A DNA stretch of 64,000 bases from Bryobacterales bacterium (GTDB taxonomy: Bacteria > Acidobacteriota > Terriglobia > Bryobacterales > Bryobacteraceae): contig JADJOP010000001.1 of NCBI GenBank assembly GCA_016713735.1, positions 62,001-126,000 of the forward strand, written 5' to 3'. The notes beneath the pieces are model-generated. The model was given only the letters and a program-made list of their open reading frames with translations, had not been told where the DNA came from and did not search any database. Both the position numbers and the translations under genes were made by a program. Shown here in pieces: positions 7,752-16,934 of the stretch (positions within the stretch are counted from its first letter, which is position 1; the number at the start of each line of letters is the position of its first letter).

Positions 7752-9794
7752 TCACCGCGAGGCCGCCTGGTGCGCCTGAATCCGCCGAATTCGCTCCAGC
7801 CACCGGCCAGCGATCGCCATGCGTTTACCGCTCAACGTCAAACACTGTTCAAATGCCTCGGCCGAGCGATCCAGCATTCGTAACCGGAACAGCGCCACGC
7901 CGAGAAGGTAGTGGGCGGCGGGGAACTGGTGACGTAGTCCGACCGCGTCGAGAGCATGTCCGGCCGCCTCCTCATTGCGGCGGACACCCAGCAGAGCCTG
8001 CGCCATTCCCGCGTGCGCCCGCGGATCGTGCGGGTTGATGAGGAGCGCTTTCTGAAAGGCCTCGATCGCATCCACCCACCGGCTCATCTTCACCAAGGTT
8101 TGCCCGATCACGCAAAAGGTCTCCGGCGGGGCATTGTTGGAGGCCTGGGCGCGCTGCAAATGTTGCATCGCCGATTCCGCCTTGCCTTCGTCCAGGTCGA
8201 GCATCCCAAGCAGGAGGTCTACCTGCGGCTCAAGACGCGGCCCCTCCGTGCTCTTTCCCGGTGGCTCTGCCATGCGAGGCCGGCCGAATGGCTCCGCATT
8301 CTCGTCCTGGCTACGCGCAATTACGGCCTCAGCCGTTCGGCGGGCATCGCGCAAGCTGCCCTGCCGCTGATATGCGGTAGCGAGGTGCAGGCCGTAGAGG
8401 GAGTTCTCCGGGCATTCCTTGTATATGCGCTCGAGCACCGGAATCGCTTCGGCCACACGCCCGCCATCGATGAACGCGACTGCCAAGTTGTACTGCGCTT
8501 CCTGCTCTGCACGCCGGATATCGGTGGCAACGCTTTCGCTCCGGGCCGATACATATCCGAGTGCGACCAACTGGTCGTAGGCGGCCGCACCATCCCACAG
8601 GTCCTGCCGCGATTCCACGGGATGTTGACCGCTGTCGCCGGGGATATGGTCCCAGGAGGGAACAGCGGGGATGTTTGCGGGAGGATCGGCGAAGGCCTGG
8701 GCCAGCACGCGCCCATCCATGTCGGCGCCTACAGGAAGGCCCAACAAGTGAAGCACGGTCGGGGCGATGTCCAGAAGCGACGCGCCAAAGATGCGTTCGT
8801 CGGAAAGGATGCCGGGCCCACGCATGGCCAAGATACCGTATGGCCTGTGCCAGCGCGTCGGCCCGGATGGGATGTTCGGCGTAAAGGCAGGCCGCAGGTG
8901 ATCACTGTGGTAGCCGTGATCGGAGCAGAGAATGATGGCAGCGTCTTCACCCGCCAGTTCCAAGATTCGCCCGAGCAACTGGTCGTGGAACCGGTACGCC
9001 TCGGCCATCACGTTGCGGTAGAGTTCAAACTCCTCCTCCGAGATGCACTCCATCCGGGGCGGATGATAATACATGAACTTATGACCCAGGTGATCAATGG
9101 CTGGGAAATAGGCAGCCAAGAAATCCCACTCGGTGTTCTCCATCATCCAGGTGGTGACCGCATGCGTCGACAGGCATTCCGCCAGATCCGTGGCCAAGGC
9201 TCCCAGCCGGGAGTCCTTCGATTGGTCGATCGTCGCGGCCTGCGGGACAAAGGGCAGCAGCGAATAGCCGTCAATCTCTTCCGGATGGACGCGGCACTCG
9301 GCGAGCGTCTCCGCCAGTTCGGGCGGGTGAACCATGCCCGGTGGCACGGGCCAGGCATCTTGAAGGCCGCCCACCGGTTTGGGGAAATGCTCTGAAACGG
9401 CTACGCCAAGAATAGGCTCCACCGGATGGCCAGCATACCAGCCGGCGACGGCGGTGCGCAGTCCGGCCTGAGAAAGGATGTTCCAAAGAGCCTTCGTGGT
9501 TCGCGAGGTGCTGGAAACGGCGCGCAGCGATTGTCCAGACGGATCAGGCTCGACGAAGCCATGGATTCCATGCTTGTAAGGGCGCTTCCCCGTGGCTATG
9601 GAAGTCCACAACATCGGCGAGAGCATGGGCTGAAGCGAGGCCAGGTTTCCCATGACCCCGGATTCCACAAAGCGCTCCAGATGCGGCATCTGGCCCGCAT
9701 CCAGCAGTGGATGGATTAGATTCCAGTCTGCCGCATCGAAGCCGATGAGGACTACCTTAGCCGCTCTCCGCCTCAGAACGGTCGGAGCGGACAT
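7752..9794 (-). CDS. Alkaline-phosphatase-superfamily phosphodiesterase with C-terminal TPR repeats
   Basis: A 680-residue protein. The N-terminal 400 residues match the type I phosphodiesterase / nucleotide pyrophosphatase fold: KVVLIGFDAADWNLIHPLL with the first metal-binding aspartate, MLWTSIATGKRPYKHGIHGF around the nucleophile threonine, FPAIDHLGHKF, and SDHGYHSDH. After about residue 430 come tetratricopeptide repeats (for example DAIEAFQKALLINPHDPRAH). No signal peptide is seen. Family members hydrolyse phosphodiester or sulfate esters; the TPR tail suggests partner binding. Its operon partner is a sulfotransferase, so it may act on sulfated or phosphorylated glycans, which is inference. 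Confidence 0.85.
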   Translation of the reverse strand: MSAPTVLRRRAAKVVLIGFDAADWNLIHPLLDAGQMPHLERFVESGVMGNLASLQPMLSPMLWTSIATGKRPYKHGIHGFVEPDPSGQSLRAVSSTSRTTKALWNILSQAGLRTAVAGWYAGHPVEPILGVAVSEHFPKPVGGLQDAWPVPPGMVHPPELAETLAECRVHPEEIDGYSLLPFVPQAATIDQSKDSRLGALATDLAECLSTHAVTTWMMENTEWDFLAAYFPAIDHLGHKFMYYHPPRMECISEEEFELYRNVMAEAYRFHDQLLGRILELAGEDAAIILCSDHGYHSDHLRPAFTPNIPSGPTRWHRPYGILAMRGPGILSDERIFGASLLDIAPTVLHLLGLPVGADMDGRVLAQAFADPPANIPAVPSWDHIPGDSGQHPVESRQDLWDGAAAYDQLVALGYVSARSESVATDIRRAEQEAQYNLAVAFIDGGRVAEAIPVLERIYKECPENSLYGLHLATAYQRQGSLRDARRTAEAVIARSQDENAEPFGRPRMAEPPGKSTEGPRLEPQVDLLLGMLDLDEGKAESAMQHLQRAQASNNAPPETFCVIGQTLVKMSRWVDAIEAFQKALLINPHDPRAHAGMAQALLGVRRNEEAAGHALDAVGLRHQFPAAHYLLGVALFRLRMLDRSAEAFEQCLTLSGKRMAIAGRWLERIRRIQAHQAASR

Positions 9795-9801
9795 GGAGAA
9801 A

Positions 9802-10382
9802 CTAATTGGCGTTGCGGCGGCGGCGCGCTGCCGCCAACCCTGCTAGGCCCAAGGTCATCAACGCCAGCGTGCTTGGTTCCGGAACTCCCTCGGGAGCGAC
9901 GAAATTGCTGATGGTGATTCTTCCCGCCCCAAATCACAATCTGAGCAGCTGACGCGGAAGCCGATGGTGTCACCCGCGAGAACAGCGATCGGACCTACGC
10001 TGCCCGACGATGTTTCAGTCGCAAGGGAACTGAATACGCCGTTCAGCAAATACCCGCCAAAGTCATAACCTGCGGAGATGTCGAACCGCTGGTAACTCCA
10101 GTTGAACGACCAACTTCCTGACGCTCCAAGCGTAATGGTGTAGTCCGCATTGTTGCCGGTAGCCAGGTTGTCGGCTCCCTGCACGAAAATGGAACCTGGC
10201 GCACCGGTCGAATCGACAAATCCGTCCCCTCCGGACGAGTTCGTGAAAGTCCAGTTAACCGGATCGAAGGCCCCGATAAACGCGGCGTTCGCCGCACTGG
10301 GAACCATCATCAGCAAGGCGGGTGCCGCCGCGCATTTAAGAAACCGAAGCCTAGCTTCGTCCCTCCTCGTTATGTTGACCAT
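9802..10382 (-). CDS. PEP-CTERM sorting-domain protein with one frame break
   Basis: From ATG 10382 (MVNITRRDEARLRFLKC) a signal peptide ends near SAANAAF, followed by a beta-rich exported domain (GSWSFNWSYQRFDISAGYDF) to the segment SDCDLG. There the frame slips in a run of four G near 9924; with a fifth G it continues as RITISNFVAPEGVPEPSTL and ends ALMTLGLAGLAAARRRRN at a TAG at 9802-9804. VPEPST plus a hydrophobic helix and an Arg cluster is the PEP-CTERM/exosortase signal. The unrepaired frame stops at 9858. Such proteins are anchored through exosortase, often with exopolysaccharide. Confidence 0.8.
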
Positions 10383-10611
10383 TTGAATGTGGATTCTCCC
10401 TCTCCAGACGTAACGCTCCTTCACGAATACCACAAGGGCAGACCGAAAAAATCAAAAAGTAACAGTACTACTACGAATACAAGGCGAAAATTGACTAGGT
10501 TTAATTTAGTCAAGATGGAGCGACCAACCACCGATTCGCGGTAGCGCGGGTTACGCTGCGAAGAGGTGAACCCCACGGCGCAGAGCCGCACACGAGAGGA
10601 GTTGGTCGCAA

Positions 10612-11745
10612 ATGTCTAAAGTACGCTTTGTAGGTCTGGATGTCCATGCCGCCACGATCGCCGTGGCGGTGGCCGAGCCCGGCGGCGAAGTCCGCTCGCT
10701 GGGAATCATTGCCAACCGCCTGGAATCGATCCGCAAGTTGATCGGCAAACTGGGTCCGGTGAAGGATCTGAAGGTCTGCTACGAAGCTGGCCCCACCGGC
10801 TATGTCCTGTACTGGCAACTCACCCAACTGGGCGTAGCCTGCGAAGTGATCGCCCCACGTTGGTGCCCACCAAGGCCGGCGACCGCATCAAGACCGACCG
10901 CCGCGACGCCGGAGAAACTGGCCCGCTGCTATCGCGCCGGCGATCTCACCGCCGTGTGGGTTCCCGATGCCGCGCACGAAGCGTTGCGCGATGTGGTCCG
11001 TGCCCGCGAGGCGGCCAAGAAGGATCAACTCCGCGCCCGCCATCGGCTCGCCAAGTTCCTCCTGCGCCACGGGCAAAGGGCGCCAGAGGGTATGAAAGCC
11101 TGGACAAAGAAACACCTGGAATGGATTAAGACCCACGTGCGCTTCGACCAATCGGCGCTGGAAGCCGCCTTTGCCGACTACGTCCAGGAAGTGGATCACT
11201 GCTCGGACCGCATTCTGCGCCTGGAGAAGGCGATTGCCGAAGCCGTCGAACAAGCGCCTCCTTCGATGCGCGCTGTGATCGAAGCCCTGCAGGCGCTGCG
11301 CGGAGTGGCTCAGACAACGGCCGCCACCATCGTCTCCGAGTTGGGGTCGCTATCGCGCTTTGAAAGTCCGCGGCAGCTGATGGGCTACTCCGGCTTTGGT
11401 CTCCCGCGAGCACTCCAGCGGCACTCACATTCAGCGCGGGGCGATCACCAAGACCGGAAACGCTCATCTGCGAAGAGTGGTGGTCGAGGCTTCCTGGGCC
11501 TACCAACACCGGCCCAATGTGACGGGCTTTCTGCTACGGCGACAGAAAAACCTTGCCTTGGATGAGGGAACCAAACAGATGGCCTGGAAGGCGCAGCAGC
11601 GCTTGCACAGCCGCTACAAAAGCTCGCCGGACGCGGAAAGAACAAGAATCAGATCATCACCGCGCTGGGACGGGAGTTGCTGGGATTTGTGTGGGCAATC
11701 GCCGTCAAAACCGAACAACAACACAAGCTCGCGCAAGCGGCCTGA
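10612..11745 (+). pseudogene. IS110-family transposase with four single-base frame breaks
   Basis: The start MSKVRFVGLDVHAATIAVAV carries the RuvC-like DEDD signature of IS110 transposases, and the C-terminal half includes ALRGVAQTTAATIVSELGSL and GAITKTGNAHLRRVVVEASW, the helix-hairpin-helix and catalytic-serine region. The frame is broken near 10857 (one C short), 10913 (one G extra), 11394 (one T extra) and 11630 (one A short); the sum is zero and the stop TGA at 11743-11745 is in the original frame. As read, the gene cannot give a full-length enzyme. The changes sit mostly at short homopolymers. Terminal repeats were not identified, as is usual for this family. Confidence 0.85.
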
Positions 11746-12413
11746 ACCACCGTGGAATTCTGGACAGTAGCGCCGGTGACAGTGAGGGGCCCACGAAAAG
11801 GAGAACCCTCCTACGTTCTATGCGGAACGGCTTCGGCCCAACCCGCGCGTTTAGTCCGAGGCAGCTCCCGACGGATCATGACCCTGCGGTTTCGACCCGC
11901 GTATATCAGAGTGATCAATCGTCGCCATAGCCGCTTCGCTGTCATCGGCACTGCTATCCAAAACCAAAGGGCCGGTTTCCCGCTTTGCAGAGGAAAACCG
12001 GCCCGGAATTCAAACCGTCAGACCCGTGGGCTTGACAGGTCGCTCCATATCAGAACTTCCATTCTGGCTCCTGGTTCCGACAGACGTCAATTCGGCCCCG
12101 AATCACAAAACGAAAATCGAAAAGTTGCTTTTTTTCAACTATTTCGAAGAACGTCTCTCCAGCCCGCTCGCTCTAGCCCGCTTATCTCACAAGAACTGAG
12201 CAAACCAGGTTCGAGAGTCTGTTGAGGCTCGCCATTAGCTTAAGTTTTGATTGTAGGTGGTTGGCCGTGTGTGCGACGAGCCATTCCGAGCCCTCCGGCT
12301 TGAGGTTTGTCGGTTCCGTTCGCGGTTGTGACGAGCATGCCAGGCGTGGTTTGGCCGTTTGTGGAAAAACCGGCTTCCTCGATTCATTTGTTTGCAACGC
12401 CTGGCGCGGCCCC
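11746..12413. other. Non-coding stretch between IS relics
   Basis: No convincing gene. It probably contains the right end of the IS110 element and the 3' flank of the IS1380 relic. A strong hairpin at 11969-12004 is listed separately. Confidence 0.55.
11969..12004. terminator. GC-rich hairpin, possible terminator or IS end structure
   Basis: GGGCCGGTTTCC at 11969-11980 pairs with GGAAAACCGGCCC at 11992-12004 (one bulged A) around an 11-base loop. No T-run follows on either side, so it could be an IS110-end structure as easily as a terminator. Confidence 0.4.
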
Positions 12414-12690
12414 TCAGCGCCGGAGGGCCGCAAAGGCGGCCTCGAACTGGCTACGCCAGGCATACGCACTGCTGTAGCTAACCCAGATGCGTCGCGCTGT
12501 CACCCCCTGCACCGCGGGCGGCGATTTTCAACAGTCGCAGCCGGATCGTTGCCAACTGCGCTTCGGCCCATGGGGAGCCCTGCAAGGCCAGTCGCCGCAG
12601 CGCACACATCAGCACATAGGCCACCGAGGAAAAGTACAGCCGCAGTTGATTGGCCCGCATCGTCTCGGTGCTCAACCGGTCTGCGAAGCT
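12414..12690 (-). pseudogene. C-terminal fragment of an IS1380-family transposase
   Basis: The minus strand encodes MRANQLRLYFSSVAYVLMCA, then LRRLALQGSPWAEAQLATIR, LRLLKIAAR and, after one extra base in a GG run near 12522, VQGVTARRIWVSYSSAYAW ending at a TGA at 12414-12416. The NQLRLxFSSxAYVL and TIRLxLLKI patterns are the C-terminal end of IS1380-group transposases. The catalytic part is missing; at about 12,688 the sequence switches to an IS21 fragment on the other strand, so this is a truncated relic. Confidence 0.75.
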
Positions 12691-13345
12691 GAACCATCGT
12701 CCGTTCCGCAAGAAGGACGGTAGCCGGGCCACGGTGTTCGAAGCGATCGACAAACCGGCACTGAAGCCTCTCCCGATGGAAACGTTCGACCTGAGCGAGT
12801 GGTCGCGTGCGCGCGTGAACATCGATTATCACGTCGCCTTCGACTCGAATCTCTACAGCGTGCCCTACAACCTGGTGCAGGAGATCGTCGAGATCCGTTC
12901 GACGCCCACCACGGTGGAGATCCTGCACAAGGGTGCGCGTGTGGCTTCGCACTTGCGCAGCCGTGGGCGCGGGCAGGCCATCACCAATCATGAGCATCGC
13001 CCCAACAGCCATCGCGCGCACCTGGAGTGGACGCCTTCACGCATGGTCCAGTGGGCACAGACCATCGGTCCGAACACGGCCCGGCTGTTCGAGCGGATCA
13101 TGGCCGACAAGCCGCACCCGGAGATGGGCTCTCGCGGTTGCCTGGGCATCATCCGGCTGGCACAGAAATACTCGGCGCAACGCGTGGAGGCGGCTGCCGA
13201 ACGAGCGCTGCTAACGGGGGCGTGCCGTTATAAAAGTGTCGAATCGATCTTGAGAAACTCGCTCGACCAATCACCGCCCTCCTCGCCGCCGCCCTCTTCC
13301 ACGCCGCCACACAACAATATCCGCGGAGCCGGGTACTTCGAGTAA
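12690..13345 (+). pseudogene. istA-type IS21 transposase, 5' truncated
   Basis: From about 12690 the frame reads HRPFRKKDGSRATVFEAID, ETFDLSEWSRARVNIDYHV, AFDSNLYSVPYNLVQEIVEI and later WAQTIGPNTARLFERIMADK, the C-terminal third of IS21-family IstA. The helix-turn-helix and catalytic core are missing; upstream is the IS1380 relic. It ends with a normal stop and is followed nine bases later by istB. It is a different lineage from the intact IS21 at 4176-6940. Confidence 0.82.
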
Positions 13346-13354
13346 GGACCAATC

Positions 13355-13976
13355 ATGCTGCAAGAACCGATGATGGAAAAACTGACGGCCATGCGGTTGA
13401 CCGGCATGGTAGACGCCTTGAAAGCGCAGGAGCAGGATCCGGCCTCGCGGGAGTTGAGCTTCCTCGAACGGCTTGGCTTACTGGTGGATCAGCAATGGAC
13501 GTGGCGCGAGAACCAGGCGCTGGCACGGCGGCTGCACGCCGCCAAGCTGAAAGGGGCCTGCGTCGAAGAGATCGACTACCGGGCGGCGCGCGGGCTGGAC
13601 AAGAGCGTGATCCGAGCGCTGGCGCAGAAGTCGGCTTGGGCCGCGCAGCACGAGAACATCTTCGTGCTCGGGCCGACCGGCGTGGGCAAGAGTTTCGTCG
13701 CGTGCGCCCTGGCGCAGAAAGCGTGCCGCGATGGTTACTCGGCCTTCTACACGCGTGCCGCGGCGCTGTTCCGCGATCTCGTCATCGCCCGCGCCGACGG
13801 CAGTCTACGCAGTTTGTTGGCGCGCTTGAGCCGCATCGATGTGCTGGTGATCGACGACTGGGCCATGGCGCCGCTGAGCGAAACCGAGCGGCGCGACTTC
13901 TGGGAGATCTGCGAGGATCGTTACCAGACACGCTCGACAATCCTGACCTCGCAGCTACCAGTGGCGCGCTGGCACG
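13355..13976 (+). pseudogene. istB-type ATPase, 3' truncated at the island edge
   Basis: Starts MLQEPMMEKLTAMRLTGMVD and contains Walker A GPTGVGKSFVACALA and Walker B VLVIDDWAMAPLS. It follows the family to TSQLPVARWH at about 13976, then stops matching: the expected EQIGDPTxADxxLDRL tail is replaced by unrelated sequence that runs to a stop at 14023. About 45 C-terminal residues are lost. The abrupt loss coincides with the start of the next, 5'-truncated gene, marking a recombination junction. Confidence 0.82.
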
Positions 13977-14033
13977 TCCGGCGAGTTCCTCGTTCGGGCG
14001 GACATATCTCCAAGCGATGGTAGCCCGAAGGTT

Positions 14034-15209
14034 TTGTTTGTTGGTGGAGACGCAATTCGTAGGTACTTCTACGGTCTTGACATCGCGCGGACTCTGTACG
14101 AGATTCTTGGCGCTAGGGATACCGCATCTGCAGTCGACCTGCGGATGGCATGGCGAGTGCGCAACGTCGAATTCGGACTCCGCGGTGTGCTCGACGCCGA
14201 GCGAACTCGCGTGGAGCGAGCGTTCAACATTCTCGCCAGCCCGGAACTGCGGTTCTGTTACGACTCGCTTCGGCGGGATGATCAAGCGCCGCCGGTGTTT
14301 CCTTTCGGCGGATTCGGCGCAATCCGGGTGGAAGGTCGATTTTCGGACGATCGTTCGGCGTTCTTCGCCGACCGGATTCTAAAGCACAGGCCGGAGATGG
14401 TTCAGCGGAAGGTTTCGCTGCTGCTGCGGAGCTGCGAGTTCGAAGCGGACCGGATGATCTGCCTGGACCCACGACGGAGAATCGAGGTTTGGATCGACCG
14501 CAGCCTGCTTCCGGGCATCGCGTGGGACGCCACCTGGAATCAATGGCGTCATTGGCTGCGGAGTCGGATCGAGGTCGACGCTACGTTCGTCAGTAGCGGC
14601 AAGTACGTGCTCGGGAACGGGGAGTGGGTGTTGCGGAAGTGGCTGGTAGCGTTACCGTCGAGGACTCGTGTTGTCGCACCAGACGGAATCGGAGCCGACA
14701 TCGAGCGAGCCCGCGCCATCCACTCGTTGCTCGGCGAACATGCCGTAGTCGTCGAGCGAGCGCGGGCGCTGGTCGAGAAGGCGCCCGTCGAGCACTCGAC
14801 GATACAGAGCTGGTTCGACGAGTTGCACGTGTCGCCGCAACTCAAACCGCAACACGTGAGTTGGCGTGCGGATTATGAGCCATACTACTTCGAACAGCTC
14901 CGGAGGCTGTGCCAGAAGTGGCTCCTGTTTCGGGACGAGTATTTGTTTTTGTTACCGCGGGCGCTTGTATCGGAGGTGCCGCAGGCGGGCCGTGCCACTT
15001 ATTTGTTCACGCGGCCGGACGACATGACCCGTTTCATGACGCTGCACGGGACCGTCCGGCGGGAGGACATTCGCCGGAACCGTGACGACGTGGCGTCGAG
15101 GCTGGGGTTCATCGGTCGCGTCGTCCGTGGCCACCACAGGAAGCGGTGGCTCGCAGGCGTGCTGAGATACTGCGGGGAAGTCGCGCACTGCGTCGAGGCT
15201 TCTGGCTGA
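14034..15209 (+). CDS. Unknown protein with a degenerate J-domain-like N-terminus, 5' truncated
   Basis: The first usable start is TTG 14034 (391 residues), but the same frame is open and protein-like back to about 13980 (ISPSDGSPKVLFVGGDAIRR), so the natural start was probably lost at the junction with istB. Residues about 18-75 (IARTLYEILGARDTASAVDL, later ERAFNILASPELRFCYDSLR) resemble a DnaJ J-domain, but the HPD tripeptide is absent. The rest has a conserved-looking C-terminus (YLFTRPDDMTRFMTLHGTVR, RRNRDDVASRLGFIGRVVRG). Function unknown. It is transcribed opposite to most of the island. Confidence 0.6.
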   Translation: MFVGGDAIRRYFYGLDIARTLYEILGARDTASAVDLRMAWRVRNVEFGLRGVLDAERTRVERAFNILASPELRFCYDSLRRDDQAPPVFPFGGFGAIRVEGRFSDDRSAFFADRILKHRPEMVQRKVSLLLRSCEFEADRMICLDPRRRIEVWIDRSLLPGIAWDATWNQWRHWLRSRIEVDATFVSSGKYVLGNGEWVLRKWLVALPSRTRVVAPDGIGADIERARAIHSLLGEHAVVVERARALVEKAPVEHSTIQSWFDELHVSPQLKPQHVSWRADYEPYYFEQLRRLCQKWLLFRDEYLFLLPRALVSEVPQAGRATYLFTRPDDMTRFMTLHGTVRREDIRRNRDDVASRLGFIGRVVRGHHRKRWLAGVLRYCGEVAHCVEASG

Positions 15210-15230
15210 AAATAATGGAAGGAATAGTGT

Positions 15231-15476
15231 ATGGCTTTGAAACGCAAGCCGATTCCGGCGGACGTTAAGAAAGCTCTCATCGAGGAGCATCCGGACGGGC
15301 TTCGCGTCGTGCTCGATGAGGAGTATCCGCAGGACCTGACTACGGCAGGTGACCTGATCGGCATTAACTTTGACGACCCGGACCAGATGCTTCTCCATCT
15401 CCGCCCGGCGTCTGATCTCGTGCAGTACGCGAGCGCAATCCGCGGCGACGCATCCTTCGCCAAAGCTCGGGGCTGA
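15231..15476 (+). CDS. Small acidic hypothetical protein
   Basis: An 81-residue protein from ATG 15231 with AAGGAA upstream, 21 bases after the preceding gene. It begins MALKRKPIPADVKKALIEEH and includes the acidic segment GINFDDPDQMLLHLRPASD. No family is recognised. Its 3' end overlaps the convergent ThiF gene by 113 bases, which is unusually long and suggests one of the two stops has been displaced. Confidence 0.55.
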   Translation: MALKRKPIPADVKKALIEEHPDGLRVVLDEEYPQDLTTAGDLIGINFDDPDQMLLHLRPASDLVQYASAIRGDASFAKARG

Positions 15477-16203
15477 TCGGTAGAGGCTGCACTCGGTTCC
15501 GGGCGACATCCACGAAGGCACCGTGGTGTTCAATCCGGCCCTCTCGAAAGAGTCGACTCAGCAAAGCCAGCGCGTGGTACGCGAGGGCCTGGTTGACAAA
15601 AGGGACCTGCCGCTCAAGCGCCTCCGCAGCGCTGCAACTCGGCCCGTCGCCTTCATCGAGACGCTCCTCAACGATCTCCGGTAAGATCTCGGGAGCGATC
15701 CTCAGCCGCTGCGTTGAGCGGCGGTTTCGAGCGTTCCAGGGCTGCCCCAGCACGAACTGACCCGTGTCGGAAGAATTGCCCAGGTCGAGGTAGTACCCGA
15801 CGCGACTGCGCCAGCCCTCAATCTGTTTCCGGATCAGCGCCCGCGCCGCGCGAGTGTCCACGCAGCCGATCACGATGTCGAATTCCGAGACGTTCGTTCT
15901 GGACGAGAAGTACTCCGGAACCGCCGTCCAACGGAGTCCCCAGAACAGGTTCAGCCTGCTCACCACAACGACCGCCTTCGCGAGCCCGATCTCGGATCGG
16001 CAGAACGGCTGCCGGGCGCAGTTCGCCGGCGAAATGATGTCGCCGTCCATCACGGTGACGTGCAGGCCGCCGGGGTGACCTGCCACCAGCATCGCCTGGT
16101 GCAGATACGGCAGTCCGGCGGCGATCGCGGTCCCGTTGCCGCCGCAGCCGACGACCAGCACCCGCACGGTCCTTCGCAGCAGGTCCGGAGACAAAGTGTG
16201 CAT
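15364..16203 (-). CDS. PRTRC system ThiF-family protein
   Basis: A 279-residue E1/ThiF-like protein. VRVLVVGCGGNGTAIAAGLP (residues 13-32) is the Rossmann nucleotide-binding loop, VTVMDGDIISPANCARQPF is the ThiF-family strand-and-loop after it, and FDIVIGCVDTRAARALI follows. E1-like enzymes adenylate C-terminal carboxylates; the PRTRC version has no known substrate. It is the last gene of a partial PRTRC cassette, 12 bases after protein B. The C-terminal 35 residues are low-complexity and overlap the convergent gene. Confidence 0.85.
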   Translation of the reverse strand: MHTLSPDLLRRTVRVLVVGCGGNGTAIAAGLPYLHQAMLVAGHPGGLHVTVMDGDIISPANCARQPFCRSEIGLAKAVVVVSRLNLFWGLRWTAVPEYFSSRTNVSEFDIVIGCVDTRAARALIRKQIEGWRSRVGYYLDLGNSSDTGQFVLGQPWNARNRRSTQRLRIAPEILPEIVEERLDEGDGPSCSAAEALERQVPFVNQALAYHALALLSRLFREGRIEHHGAFVDVARNRVQPLPISPELWRRMRRRGLRSRTARDQTPGGDGEASGPGRQS

Positions 16204-16215
16204 GTTGGATCTTCC

Positions 16216-16929
16216 TCAGCGCGGCTCGCGGGTCACGAATCCCAAGAGGGACTCACTCGCCGATACCAGGTGTCGCGCCGGAAACGGCGCCGGATTGTCG
16301 GCGAGGCTGCCCCACAGGCCCAGGAATCCGTCCCGATGCATCGTCAGCCGCCGTGCGCCGAGTTGGTGCGTGAACTCACTTTGATAGAATGCCCTCTCCC
16401 ACAGCGCGATCGACGCGACACCGGTGTCGTCCGGCGAGCGCATCGTACCTTGGCATGTGTAGCCGTCCTCGCCACGCACGTTCCAATAGGGCGCCACCAT
16501 CAACTGCGTCTCAGCGTTCGGCCCGCGATTGTGTTTCAGCGCCCGGAGAAAGAGATCCTGGCCCGTCACCCGCCACACCAGTGCAGGCTGAGGAAACCGC
16601 TTCCCGGACAGCGTTCGCGCATACTCGTCAGCACCGCGAAAGAACATGGTCCGATGCGTCGCGGGCGTCCACCAGACGATCGTCTCCGCCGTTCTGACGA
16701 GCACGTTTTCCGGCAGGATTTCGACCGGGGTTCGAGAACCAAGCCCGGCCGCCAGGTTGTTCAAGAAGTCTAAAGTCAATGGCTGTGCCTCGCCGAGAAA
16801 CGGCGTACCGTCGGACGCGTGCCTCGCCTCATGCCAGGAGACGAACCCGCGGCTGCGGCCCTGGTACACCATCAGCGCGCCCTTCAGGCTGAGCGTTTCG
16901 CTGCCACCGATATCCACGTGCGCAGTCAT
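16216..16929 (-). CDS. PRTRC system protein B
   Basis: A 237-residue protein starting MTAHVDIGGSETLSLKGALM. The middle region LPENVLVRTAETIVWWTPAT, HRTMFFRGADE and PQPALVWRVTGQDLFLRALK match PRTRC protein B as I remember the family. No signal peptide or membrane segment. The biochemical role is unknown in any organism; the family is defined by its co-occurrence with ThiF, ParB-like and ParM-like proteins on plasmids and islands. It lies five bases after protein F. Confidence 0.8.
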   Translation of the reverse strand: MTAHVDIGGSETLSLKGALMVYQGRSRGFVSWHEARHASDGTPFLGEAQPLTLDFLNNLAAGLGSRTPVEILPENVLVRTAETIVWWTPATHRTMFFRGADEYARTLSGKRFPQPALVWRVTGQDLFLRALKHNRGPNAETQLMVAPYWNVRGEDGYTCQGTMRSPDDTGVASIALWERAFYQSEFTHQLGARRLTMHRDGFLGLWGSLADNPAPFPARHLVSASESLLGFVTREPR

Positions 16930-16934
16930 CCCAT

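Noticed and set aside
12182..12692. Short frames on both strands between the IS110 and IS21 relics as genes
   Set aside because: They overlap the IS1380 relic or show only Arg/Pro-rich shadow composition.
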